NCBI GenBank assembly: GCA_016185815.1
Contig: JACPMT010000032.1
Coordinates: 1 to 16,636, forward strand
Reading direction: 5' to 3'
Source: Candidatus Woesearchaeota archaeon
GTDB taxonomy: Archaea > Nanobdellota > Nanobdellia > Woesearchaeales > GW2011-AR4
DNA length: 16,636 bases
The notes under the pieces are model-generated. The model made no database searches, was not told where the DNA came from, and saw nothing but the letters and a program-made list of their open reading frames with translations. Of this stretch, positions 7,502 to 12,980 are shown in pieces. Position numbers and translations under genes: made by a program. The first letter of the stretch is position 1, and each line of letters opens with the position of its first letter.

Positions 7502-8425
7502 CTAATTGAAGTTTAGGCTGTTATAGCTTGCACGAACTGGAATTAGTGACGGGCTTGTGTTATGGAAAATGTCTGAGGCATACAACTGTGGTTTGTACTC
7601 AAGCATTTGCGAACTAAACGAAGCTTTTGGAGACTTTGTGTGTAACCTTCCCTCTAGATTACTTCTTATCACATTCTTTATGACTTCCCCGCTTTGGTAA
7701 GCGAATTCGTTGTTGCCCATACCAAGAGCTTGCCCATAACTTAGGGGTGTGTTATCTCCTTCTTTTAGCCTAGCATATTTTGCTATATCCCATTTTACTA
7801 AATCTTTTATTTCTGCCTCATAAACAGTCGTGACTGATGGAACTCCGTCAACATAGTTTTTTATTTCATCAACCTTGCGCCCGTTTTCTATCAACGCCTC
7901 TAAAAGTATTTTGTACGCATCTGGAGCCTCCTCTTTTAGTTCTCTTACTAGTGTTTCAAGAGGACTTTCGCCAACTTGGGTTGTTCCTCCTATGGGAGCA
8001 TATTTGCCCCTGAACTCAGGAACAGGGTGGCTGTCAGGCTTAAACTCGAGTATAATTTCGCCTTTCTGGCTGTTGTAAAAAACAGCAACAGCGCCGTCAT
8101 ATGTGTCAGCAGGCTGGTTTTCGCGCGCAGGTAAATTTTTAGTATTTACATCTCTTGTGTAAATCAGTTGAGAAGGCATTGATGCACCTTCTCTATAAAC
8201 TATTTGCCCTTTATATGTAGGGACTATTCTTCCGTCTTCTGTTAGGGTAAATGAAACTTCATCATCAATGAATGCTGATTTTCTATCTCTCGTCCTAGTA
8301 TCTTTTTTATGATAAATTTTGTTTTCTTGTCCCTCATTAGCCTCTTCTTTTGGCCTTTCATCTACTTCTTGCTCCATAACCCTGCTTTCCAAATCCGCTT
8401 CTGCACTTTCAGTTTCGCACTCCAT
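7502..8425 (-). CDS. Nudix-domain protein with acidic N-terminal extension
   Basis: The 307-residue protein carries a Nudix box at 147-169: G-x5-E (GTTQVGE), then seven residues, then RELKEE. The catalytic REUxEE core is intact, so hydrolysis of a nucleoside diphosphate linked to another group is likely, but the usual Gly after EE-x is a proline. A beta segment AVAVFYNSQKGEIILEF (112-128) and GKYAPIGG precede the box as expected. The first 50 residues are very acidic (ESAEADLESRVMEQEVDERP) then basic and look disordered; about 120 residues after the box are not recognised. At twice the size of a minimal Nudix enzyme, it probably has an added domain. The substrate is unknown. A TATA box at 8447-8454 is 26 nt upstream of the ATG. 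Confidence 0.75.
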   Translation of the reverse strand: MECETESAEADLESRVMEQEVDERPKEEANEGQENKIYHKKDTRTRDRKSAFIDDEVSFTLTEDGRIVPTYKGQIVYREGASMPSQLIYTRDVNTKNLPARENQPADTYDGAVAVFYNSQKGEIILEFKPDSHPVPEFRGKYAPIGGTTQVGESPLETLVRELKEEAPDAYKILLEALIENGRKVDEIKNYVDGVPSVTTVYEAEIKDLVKWDIAKYARLKEGDNTPLSYGQALGMGNNEFAYQSGEVIKNVIRSNLEGRLHTKSPKASFSSQMLEYKPQLYASDIFHNTSPSLIPVRASYNSLNFN

Positions 8426-8446
8426 AGTAGTAAATATTATTTTCTT

Positions 8447-8454
8447 TATTTAAA
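8447..8454 (-). promoter_or_regulatory. TATA box of the Nudix gene
   Basis: The minus strand reads TTTAAATA, centred about 26 nt upstream of the ATG at 8425, giving leaderless spacing. Confidence 0.55.
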
Positions 8455-8466
8455 AATCTTTCTAAA

Positions 8467-8478
8467 GCTAAAATTAGC
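8467..8478 (-). terminator. Possible terminator of tRNA-Gly
   Basis: The inverted repeat GCTAA/TTAGC lies directly after the tRNA 3' end on the minus strand and is followed within 20 nt by a T run. The loop would be only 2-4 nt, so this is a weak call. Confidence 0.25.
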
Positions 8479-8479
8479 A

Positions 8480-8582
8480 TGCGCCGGCCGGGAATTTCTT
8501 AGAATCTGACTTTTCAAACCCTATTTCGAACCCGGATACCGAGCTTGGAAGGCTCGAGTCATAGCCATTAGACCACCAGCGC
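8480..8582 (-). tRNA. tRNA-Gly(UCC), interrupted by a T-loop intron
   Basis: Read on the minus strand from 8582: acceptor GCGCTGG pairs with CCGGCGC (8487-8481) over 7 bp including one U.G; D-arm GTC...GAC with GG in the loop; anticodon stem CGAGC/GCTCG with loop CTTCCAA, so the anticodon is UCC; T-stem CCGGG (8535-8531) with CCCGG (8492-8488). The discriminator is A (8480), as for archaeal Gly; pair C2-G71 and the CC of the anticodon fit Gly identity. CCA is not encoded. The T-loop is broken by 31 nt at 8494-8524 after TTCGAA; removing it gives the canonical loop TTCGAAT (intron between positions 59 and 60). A TATA box lies 28 nt upstream of the mature 5' end. Confidence 0.9.
8494..8524 (-). 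other. 31-nt intron in the T-loop of tRNA-Gly (position 59/60)
   Basis: A relaxed bulge-helix-bulge can be drawn. T-stem CCGGG/CCCGG is the outer helix; TTCG pairs with AGAA as the central helix (three Watson-Crick pairs plus a G.A); the 5' bulge is AAA and the 3' bulge ATT; the intron-internal helix is TAGGG/TTCTA (three pairs plus two G.U) closing a 14-nt loop. Cutting each bulge after its second nucleotide, the rule for archaeal splicing endonuclease, restores T-loop TTCGAAT exactly. Non-canonical tRNA introns at this position are known in some Archaea and need an endonuclease of broad specificity. Confidence 0.8.
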
Positions 8583-8605
8583 ACATATCCAGTTTTCCAT
8601 GCGCG

Positions 8606-8615
8606 TTTATAAAAT
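8606..8615 (-). promoter_or_regulatory. TATA box of tRNA-Gly
   Basis: The minus strand reads ATTTTATAAA, centred about 28 nt upstream of the tRNA 5' end at 8582, so the transcript should carry almost no 5' leader. Confidence 0.6.
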
Positions 8616-8690
8616 TAGTGATTTCATTTTGGATATGCTCCATGCAAAAGTATTATAAACAATAATGCATTATCCTTTATAATTTTTAAA

Positions 8691-9014
8691 ATGACAACAA
8701 TAGATGAAATTGGGCTTGAAATTGCTTTAAGGGAAGATGGGGTTATACAAGTCGCAAGAAATGGTGCTCCGGTAACTGCAGAAAATGTAAAAGCATTGAC
8801 TGTAGAAGAATTAGCAAAATGTGAAGTGGTTGTGAAAGATGCGCCAGTAAAGTTTGGCAATTTTCGCGATGATGGCACATTGGCAGACTACAGATGGGAA
8901 GATATAAGGGTACCTATTTGCGGAATTGTAAAAAGTACGCCAGCATTTAATTTTTTGGAAAAGGTATATAACTTGGCATCTTTGCGTGATCCAAATTTTG
9001 GATGGGGATATTAA
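8691..9014 (+). CDS. Hypothetical protein, 107 residues
   Basis: The protein starts MTTIDEIGLEIALREDGVIQ and ends RDPNFGWGY. It is acidic and probably soluble, without membrane segments, cysteine clusters or a recognised motif. Residues 25-50 (APVTAENVKALTVEELAKCE) look helical; the aromatic C-terminus NFLEKVYNLASLRDPNFGWG is distinctive. I do not recognise the family. AT-rich boxes lie at 8651-8658 (TTATAAAC) and 8676-8683 (TTTATAAT); the first would give a short leader of about 10 nt. The gene is divergent from tRNA-Gly and convergent with the GTPase gene, 16 nt apart. It could be an orphan or fast-evolving gene. Confidence 0.6.
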   Translation: MTTIDEIGLEIALREDGVIQVARNGAPVTAENVKALTVEELAKCEVVVKDAPVKFGNFRDDGTLADYRWEDIRVPICGIVKSTPAFNFLEKVYNLASLRDPNFGWGY

Positions 9015-9030
9015 TCTGACTCAAAGTCAT

Positions 9031-10227
9031 TTATTTGCTAGTCACAATCTCTATGACATCCCTGTTTTTCAGCGCATATTCTTTGCCTACCGGCTTTTTT
9101 GTCTTGACATCAATTGCCTTGATGAAATTCTTCCCTATGTCAGTGTGCAATTTAAAAGCAAAATCCAGTGCAGTTGTATTTGGCGGCATTAAGAAGCAGT
9201 CAGGAATGACATTTCCGTGCTGGTCGGCTAATTTGCTGACCCCTCCTGGAAATATCGCGATATATTTCAGCAGTTCAAATACCGCAATGTCAAGGACTTT
9301 CTGCACCCCAGTTGAGCCAAATTTGTCCAGCACATCTGTTTTTATGAAATTCAAGGCATTTTTCTGCTTTTCAGTCAGTTTATCCTCATTTAAAATCTCA
9401 AAATTGTTATCACCTGGAATGTATTTGATTAATTCATGCTTTGCAGCTTCCCTCAACGCCAATTCGGCTTCTGCGCTGCACGGCACAAGCAAGTACTGGG
9501 GAAATTCCTGCTTTAACCTTTCAAAATTTTCATAAGCGCCTCTGACGTCTATTTTGTTGCATGCTATTATCATTGGCTTTGTTGCCTTTCTAAGCTCTGT
9601 TGCTATTTTGAGAAGTACATTTTTGTCCCATTTCATTATGTCAGCGTCAAGGTCTAATTTCTGGATTACCTTTTCCATCAATGTTTCAGTTACCCTGAAT
9701 GAGCTCAACTGCTTTGCAACAGCCTTGTTCAATTCAGGCTTTTCCTGGTTTACAGCCCTTGCAAACCTGTCCCAGCCTTTCTCTATCAGGCGAAGATACC
9801 ACATGTCAAGCTCGTGCTCAAGAAACATTATGTCATTTATAGGGTCATAGCTTAATGCAGGGACTGATTCCCCTTTTTCGTTTGTTGAGCCTGCAACATC
9901 TATGATATGTATGAGAACATCAGCTTGATTCAAGTCGTCAAGGAATTGGTTGCCCATGCCCTTGCCTTCGTGAGCTCCTGGAACCAAGCCGGCAACATCA
10001 AGCAGTTCAACAGGCACAAATCTTTTGCTGTCTATGCAATATCCAAATCTTGGGTTGCACTTTACATTGAATTCCCTGTCAACGCAATCGACTCTTACGT
10101 AGCCTGTGCCGTGATTCGGCTTTATTGTCGTGAAAGGATAGCTTGCTATTTCGACATTGGCAAGTGTCTGTGCCTTGAAGAAAGTGCTCTTTCCGCATGA
10201 CGGCTTGCCTACAATTCCGATTAGCAT
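9031..10227 (-). CDS. Ygr210/YchF-type TGS-domain GTPase
   Basis: This 398-residue Obg-family GTPase has G1 GKPSCGKST at 7-15, G3 DVAG at 77-80 followed by LVPGAHEGKGMGNQFL, G4 NKID at 224-227, G5 CSAEAE at about 250-255, and a C-terminal TGS domain from about 322. These motifs and the length match the archaeal/fungal Ygr210 branch of the YchF/OLA1 group, ribosome-associated factors of uncertain exact role. Unlike OLA1 and bacterial YchF, whose G4 is altered and which prefer ATP, the canonical NKxD predicts GTP. The start MLIGIVGKP (ATG at 10227) is preferred over an in-frame upstream start at 10251: the G1 motif then lies at the usual distance from the N-terminus, and a TATA-like TTTTTAA sits 27 nt upstream. 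Confidence 0.92.
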   Translation of the reverse strand: MLIGIVGKPSCGKSTFFKAQTLANVEIASYPFTTIKPNHGTGYVRVDCVDREFNVKCNPRFGYCIDSKRFVPVELLDVAGLVPGAHEGKGMGNQFLDDLNQADVLIHIIDVAGSTNEKGESVPALSYDPINDIMFLEHELDMWYLRLIEKGWDRFARAVNQEKPELNKAVAKQLSSFRVTETLMEKVIQKLDLDADIMKWDKNVLLKIATELRKATKPMIIACNKIDVRGAYENFERLKQEFPQYLLVPCSAEAELALREAAKHELIKYIPGDNNFEILNEDKLTEKQKNALNFIKTDVLDKFGSTGVQKVLDIAVFELLKYIAIFPGGVSKLADQHGNVIPDCFLMPPNTTALDFAFKLHTDIGKNFIKAIDVKTKKPVGKEYALKNRDVIEIVTSK

Positions 10228-10248
10228 ATAGCAGGATAAGCATAAGTT

Positions 10249-10260
10249 CATTAAAAATTT
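10249..10260 (-). promoter_or_regulatory. TATA-like box of the GTPase gene
   Basis: The minus strand reads AAATTTTTAATG, centred about 27 nt upstream of the ATG at 10227. It is weaker than neighbouring boxes but at the same spacing. Confidence 0.4.
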
Positions 10261-10297
10261 TCCTAAAATAAAAATTAAAAATAACTCAAATCGAAAG

Positions 10298-10307
10298 CTT
10301 TATAAAC
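10298..10307 (+). promoter_or_regulatory. TATA box of the 198-residue hypothetical gene
   Basis: CTTTATAAAC is centred 27 nt before the ATG at 10330. An earlier ATG at 10323 is out of frame. Confidence 0.6.
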
Positions 10308-10329
10308 AACTTTTTCAATGAAATGAGTC

Positions 10330-10926
10330 ATGACAGAAATCAAAATCCCTGAATTCAGGGTAAAGTACAATGATGTTTTTTCTTTAAGGAATTTATACAT
10401 AATGCTTCATGAGATGCTGCTTGAGGAAGGATGGCAAGGCAAAGATGGCGACCCTGACCATGCCGACATAGAAACATTGTACTCCGAGAATGTTTACCAA
10501 AAAGGAATCCATAGGGGAGGCAAGGAATTGTGGTTCTGGTGGCGCGCTTCCAAGTTTCCTGAGGGAAAATTCAGCGGCTATCTGATAAACAAGCTGGATG
10601 TAGATGCGCATGTTGTGTACCTGCAGAATGTTGAGGTTGTTCATCAGGGCAAAAAGATGAATGTGCAGAAGGGCGAAATAGAAATTTTCTTTAGGGCGAA
10701 GATTGTAACAGACTACAATGGGGAATGGGAAAAGCACAAGTTTTTGAAATATGTGAAGCCCATTTACGAGAAAAGGATACTTCATACAGAGCTGGAGAAA
10801 AGAGAAAAAGAGCTTTGGAGAGATGCCTACAGGATACAGTCCAAGATAAAGCAGTACCTGCAGCTAAGGACATTCATTCCTGTGCCTGAGCCTTTCTTTG
10901 CAAGGACTTATGGGTATGAGGAATAA
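10330..10926 (+). CDS. Conserved-looking hypothetical protein, 198 residues
   Basis: The protein starts MTEIKIPEFRVKYNDVFSLR. It is rich in aromatic residues: ELWFWWRASKFPEGKFSGYL (66-85), EIEIFFRAKIVTDYNGEWEK (117-136) and repeated KYVKPIYEKR. The region 80-130 reads as alternating beta strands; from about 145 a charged helix (LEKREKELWRDAYRIQSKIK) is followed by QLRTFIPVPEPFFARTYGYEE. No catalytic motif, signal peptide or membrane segment is clear. The composition and strong TATA box suggest a real, well-expressed soluble protein; I think such proteins recur in DPANN archaea but know no function. It is divergent from the GTPase gene and lies upstream of the L7Ae leader. Confidence 0.75.
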   Translation: MTEIKIPEFRVKYNDVFSLRNLYIMLHEMLLEEGWQGKDGDPDHADIETLYSENVYQKGIHRGGKELWFWWRASKFPEGKFSGYLINKLDVDAHVVYLQNVEVVHQGKKMNVQKGEIEIFFRAKIVTDYNGEWEKHKFLKYVKPIYEKRILHTELEKREKELWRDAYRIQSKIKQYLQLRTFIPVPEPFFARTYGYEE

Positions 10927-10937
10927 AAATACAAAAC

Positions 10938-11100
10938 TTATTTAAATGAAGTTCTGTTTCCACATATTACCTGTGATTGATGAAGCACAAACTTTTAGGA
11001 AAAGTTTGACCAAAAACAAAATTTTTCCAAAATTTTTGGCTGAGTGAGGTAAGCAAATTCTTGACTTATCCTCATATAAACTGGTAGGAGGTAGATTAAA
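10938..11100 (+). promoter_or_regulatory. Promoter and structured leader of L7Ae
   Basis: A TATA box (TTATTTAAAT, 10938-10947) puts the start of transcription near 10969, leaving a leader of about 130 nt, unlike the leaderless neighbours. It holds a perfect 9-bp hairpin, CAAACTTTT-AGG-AAAAGTTTG (10988-11008); a second inverted repeat CCAAAAA/TTTTTGG (11010-11039); box C-like TGATGA (10978-10983) and box D CTGA (11040-11043), flanked by a possible stem TTACCT (10967-10972)/AGGTAA (11047-11052); and an alternative hairpin GAGGTAAG (11046-11053)/CTTATCCTC (11065-11073). A strong Shine-Dalgarno GGAGGT (11087-11092) sits 8 nt before the ATG. L7Ae proteins bind C/D kink-turns, so self-control is plausible but not shown. 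A second TATA-like ATATAAAC (11074-11081) could give a short transcript. Confidence 0.55.
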
Positions 11101-11445
11101 ATGGTTTATGAAGCGCCAAAAGAATTGGTAGACAAGGTTTATGAGGCTATTGAAGTGGCAAAAGCCACAGGCAAAATAAGAAAAGGCACAAATGAGGCTA
11201 CAAAATTCATTGAAAAAGGCCAGGCAAAGTTTGTTGCAATAGCAAAGGATGTAAATCCCCCTGAGATAACAATGCATATCCCATTGCTTGCAGAGGAAAA
11301 GGGAGTTCCATGTGTCCAAATTCCAAGCAAAGAGGAGCTTGGAGCAGCTGCAGGCCTGGATGTTTCAACAGGAAGCGTTGTTATAGTGCAAGAAGGAGAA
11401 GCAAAGCAGCTGATAAAGGAGATAAGCGAAAAGATGAAGCATTAA
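11101..11445 (+). CDS. rpl7ae: Ribosomal protein L7Ae
   Basis: This 114-residue RNA-binding protein of the L7Ae/L30e family recognises kink-turns in 23S rRNA, box C/D and H/ACA guide RNAs and, in Archaea, RNase P. Typical features are GKIRKGTNEATKFIEKGQAK (about 35-54, RNA contact), IAKDVNPPEI, a long helix after HIPLLAEEKGVP and the late loop EELGAAAGLDVSTGSVVI. The length is normal. The start is fixed by GGAGGT 8 nt upstream. S28e begins 1 nt after its stop, so the two are co-transcribed and probably translationally coupled. Neighbours L7Ae - S28e - L24e - NDK form a widespread archaeal order. Confidence 0.96.
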   Translation: MVYEAPKELVDKVYEAIEVAKATGKIRKGTNEATKFIEKGQAKFVAIAKDVNPPEITMHIPLLAEEKGVPCVQIPSKEELGAAAGLDVSTGSVVIVQEGEAKQLIKEISEKMKH

Positions 11446-11446
11446 G

Positions 11447-11770
11447 ATGGCAAAAGAAGACCCGACAAAGCACTTAAAGGAAGACAAAGGCCAGCTCAAA
11501 AGAAAGGTGCCAAGGCAGCAGGAAGAGCAGGTAAAAGGCTCTGTTAATTTTTCATTTGCCACTCCTGCAAAAGTGGAGGAGATTATTGGCAGGACAGGCT
11601 CAAGGGGAGAAGCCATCCAAATCAGGTGCAGGGTCATGGATGGAAGGGACAAGAACAAGATATTGAGGAGGAATGTCAAAGGGCCTATACAGATAGGTGA
11701 TGTTTTGATGCTTCGCGAAACAGAGTTTGAGGCAGGCCAGCTTACAAAAGCCGGAAGAGGAAGCGGTTAG
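11447..11770 (+). CDS. rps28e: Ribosomal protein S28e
   Basis: The 107-residue small-subunit protein has the S1-like OB-fold core of S28e at about 35-98: ATPAKVEEIIGRTGSRGEAI, QIRCRVMDG, and RNVKGPIQIGDVLMLRETE with the family's near-invariant end LRETE-x-EA. The protein is longer than usual: S28e is commonly about 70 residues, and here a basic, probably disordered extension (AKEDPTKHLKEDKGQLKRKV, ending near residue 30) precedes the core. The ATG is 1 nt after the L7Ae stop. S28e binds near the mRNA exit site of the 30S subunit. The next gene is 195 nt away with its own promoter. Confidence 0.94.
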   Translation: MAKEDPTKHLKEDKGQLKRKVPRQQEEQVKGSVNFSFATPAKVEEIIGRTGSRGEAIQIRCRVMDGRDKNKILRRNVKGPIQIGDVLMLRETEFEAGQLTKAGRGSG

Positions 11771-11816
11771 GAGATTTCATTTAAATAAATTCAATACACC
11801 TTCGGCAAATTTTACT

Positions 11817-11928
11817 GCGCGAAGGCATATGACCTTCGCGCCATACATTGACAAAAATATATGGCGAGGAAAAATTCAATGGCAGAAAGAATTTTTCCGA
11901 GCACAAAAGTTTGTCGCTTTAGCGACGG
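11817..11928 (+). repeat. Structured two-copy element, copy 2 (candidate ncRNA or 3' element)
   Basis: Three perfect hairpins follow one another between S28e and L24e: GCGCGAAGG/CCTTCGCGC (11817-11841, 7-nt loop), GGAAAAATTC/GAATTTTTCC (11868-11898, 11-nt loop) and GTCGCT/AGCGAC (11913-11926). The last two carry the blocks shared with copy 1: GGCGAGG (11863-11869), GGCAG in the loop (11881-11885), CCGAGCAC (11897-11904) and GTCGC...GCGACGG (11913-11928), in the same order and nearly the same spacing. The middle stem has a different sequence in the two copies. CGCCATA (11839-11845) can also pair with TATGGCG (11860-11866), competing with hairpins 1 and 2. TTTAAATA at about 11780-11787 could be its own TATA box. 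The final hairpin runs into TTTT, so it may also terminate the S28e mRNA. Confidence 0.55.
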
Positions 11929-11929
11929 A

Positions 11930-11940
11930 TTTTAAAAATA
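11930..11940 (+). promoter_or_regulatory. TATA-like box of L24e
   Basis: TTTTAAAAATA is centred about 30 nt before the ATG at 11966, immediately after the last hairpin of the structured element. L24e and NDK are thus probably transcribed separately from L7Ae-S28e. Confidence 0.45.
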
Positions 11941-11965
11941 AAAATATTCAAAATAACAATTTAAA

Positions 11966-12154
11966 ATGGCAAAATGCACTTTTTGCGGCAACAACATTGA
12001 AAGGGGGACCGGAAAGATTTACGTGAAAAAAGACGCAAAGATTTTATATTTCTGCTCATCAAAATGCGAGAAAAACCATATAAAGCTCGGAAGGAAGTTT
12101 CTTGAAACAAGATGGAGCAGGAAATTCAAGCGTGAAAAGCAGGAGGCAGAATGA
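11966..12154 (+). CDS. rpl24e: Ribosomal protein L24e
   Basis: This 62-residue large-subunit zinc protein has CTFCG at 4-8 and CSSKCEKN at 30-37, the CxxC...CxxxC zinc-binding set, with the conserved core GTGKIYVKKDAKILYFCSSK. The family's usual length is 55-70 residues. The basic C-terminus (WSRKFKREKQEAE) is slightly extended. It overlaps the NDK start by four bases (ATGA), and the AGGAGG Shine-Dalgarno sequence for NDK lies inside its last codons, so the two are translationally coupled. Confidence 0.96.
   Translation: MAKCTFCGNNIERGTGKIYVKKDAKILYFCSSKCEKNHIKLGRKFLETRWSRKFKREKQEAE
12141..12146 (+). promoter_or_regulatory. Shine-Dalgarno site of NDK
   Basis: AGGAGG ends 4 nt before the ATG at 12151 and is embedded in the L24e reading frame. 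Confidence 0.65.
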
Positions 12155-12630
12155 TTGAAAGAAGCCTTGTCATCATAAAGCCTGATGGAGTGGAAAGGGG
12201 ACTGATTGGAGAAATCATAAAGAGGTTTGAGAATGCAGGCATGAAAATTCTTGGCATGAAGATGGTGTGGATTGACAGGAAATTTGCTGAAAAGCATTAT
12301 GAGGCGCATAAAACAAAGCCTTTTTTCAAGGAACTGGTGGAATTCATAACAGAAGGGCCTGTTGTTGCTTTTGCTGTTGAAGGAGTTCACGCTGTTGAAA
12401 ATGTCAGAAGGTTAGTCGGGGACACATCGCCGCATGAGGCAGCGCCAGGCACAATAAGGGGGGATTTTGCCCATATAAGCATGGACTACGCCTCCAGAAA
12501 GAAGAGCGGCGGCAAAAATGTTATTCATGCATCCGGCAGCAAAAAGGAAGCCGATGCTGAGATCAAGCTTTGGTTCAAAAAGGATGAGATTCATTCTTAT
12601 ACAACAGTTCATGAAAAGCATGTGTTCTAG
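12151..12630 (+). CDS. ndk: Nucleoside diphosphate kinase
   Basis: The 159-residue enzyme moves the gamma-phosphate of a nucleoside triphosphate to a diphosphate through a phospho-histidine, balancing NTP pools including GTP for translation. Visible: SLVIIKPDGVERGLIG (Lys10), the Kpn-loop region around FITEGPVVA, VRRLVGDTSPHEAAPGTIRGDF, and the active-site His126 in NVIHASGS. Between GTIRGDF and the active site there is an insertion of roughly ten residues (ISMDYASRKKSGG) relative to bacterial Ndk, which I believe also occurs in some archaeal and CPR versions. The reading frame is continuous. In many Archaea this gene is followed by aIF5B; here it is followed 5 nt later by a small unrecognised gene. 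Confidence 0.96.
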   Translation: MIERSLVIIKPDGVERGLIGEIIKRFENAGMKILGMKMVWIDRKFAEKHYEAHKTKPFFKELVEFITEGPVVAFAVEGVHAVENVRRLVGDTSPHEAAPGTIRGDFAHISMDYASRKKSGGKNVIHASGSKKEADAEIKLWFKKDEIHSYTTVHEKHVF

Positions 12631-12635
12631 ACAAA

Positions 12636-12917
12636 ATGGAAATTAATTGGATAGAAGATCAACCTTCAATAAGACCGGTAAGAGTGCAAATTGAACAAAC
12701 TAGTTTAATTCCTGATTTAGTAATGATAATTCAAAAACATAATTTAAAAAATGCACGAGGGCATAAGCAAATAGAGTTTCCAAGGGGAACAACTCATGTT
12801 TATGAATGTGCTGTTGTAAAGTCGCCCGAACTTGACTCAAAAATTCTCTATCACATTTTTATCAAACAATTAGGTCTTCATACAAATGATGCTATAGGTG
12901 AAATTTACAAACAATAA
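12636..12917 (+). CDS. Hypothetical protein, 93 residues
   Basis: The protein starts MEINWIEDQPSIRPVRVQIE, 5 nt after the NDK stop, and ends GLHTNDAIGEIYKQ. It is probably small and soluble; VYECAVVKSPELDSKILYHI (55-74) looks like a strand followed by a helix. There is no recognised motif. Codon use is more AT-biased (TTA, ATA, AAT, GAA) than in NDK or EF-2, which suggests a different origin, but the sample is small. Its position directly downstream of a core operon fits co-transcription with NDK. Together with the following pair it marks an accessory insert in the translation block. Confidence 0.6.
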   Translation: MEINWIEDQPSIRPVRVQIEQTSLIPDLVMIIQKHNLKNARGHKQIEFPRGTTHVYECAVVKSPELDSKILYHIFIKQLGLHTNDAIGEIYKQ

Positions 12918-12933
12918 AAATCAAACATTAAAT

Positions 12934-12967
12934 CTAAACATTTAAAAATGCCTTAAAAATTCTTTGA
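12934..12967 (+). repeat. 34-bp direct repeat, left copy (flanks DUF4258/DUF2283 pair)
   Basis: It starts CTAAACATTTAAAAATGCC and ends AATTCTTTGA. It matches 13410-13443 at 30-31 of 34 positions. It includes a TATA-like TTTAAAAA about 36 nt before the ATG at 12981, so it probably also serves as the promoter of the pair. Confidence 0.65.
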
Positions 12968-12980
12968 CTTATCTTTCAAG

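Noticed and set aside
7494..7505. Palindrome TTAGAATTCTAA between the coiled-coil and Nudix stop codons
   Set aside because: It overlaps a stop codon, is AT-rich and short, and lacks a T tract; chance is likely.
8494..8524. Reading the tRNA-Gly as a pseudogene broken by an insertion
   Set aside because: All stems are intact, a TATA box sits at the right distance, and the insertion fits a splicing-competent bulge-helix-bulge that restores a canonical T-loop.
10978..11043. A classical box C/D guide RNA in the L7Ae leader
   Set aside because: Boxes C and D and a terminal stem are present, but no D'/C' boxes are seen and the interior forms strong hairpins, leaving no free guide segments.
10946..11047. 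33-codon plus-strand frame in the L7Ae leader, starting MKFCFHILPVID
   Set aside because: Its ATG overlaps the TATA box, upstream of the predicted transcription start, and the region is dominated by inverted repeats. I do not treat it as a gene, though it could matter if a transcript starts further upstream.
11727..12026. 99-codon plus-strand frame across the S28e-L24e gap
   Set aside because: It overlaps both ribosomal protein genes in another frame and covers the structured element; its composition is not protein-like.
12460..12530. Possible frameshift in NDK before the active site
   Set aside because: The extra residues between GTIRGDF and NVIHAS are in frame, with the active-site region intact; an insertion loop is the simpler reading.
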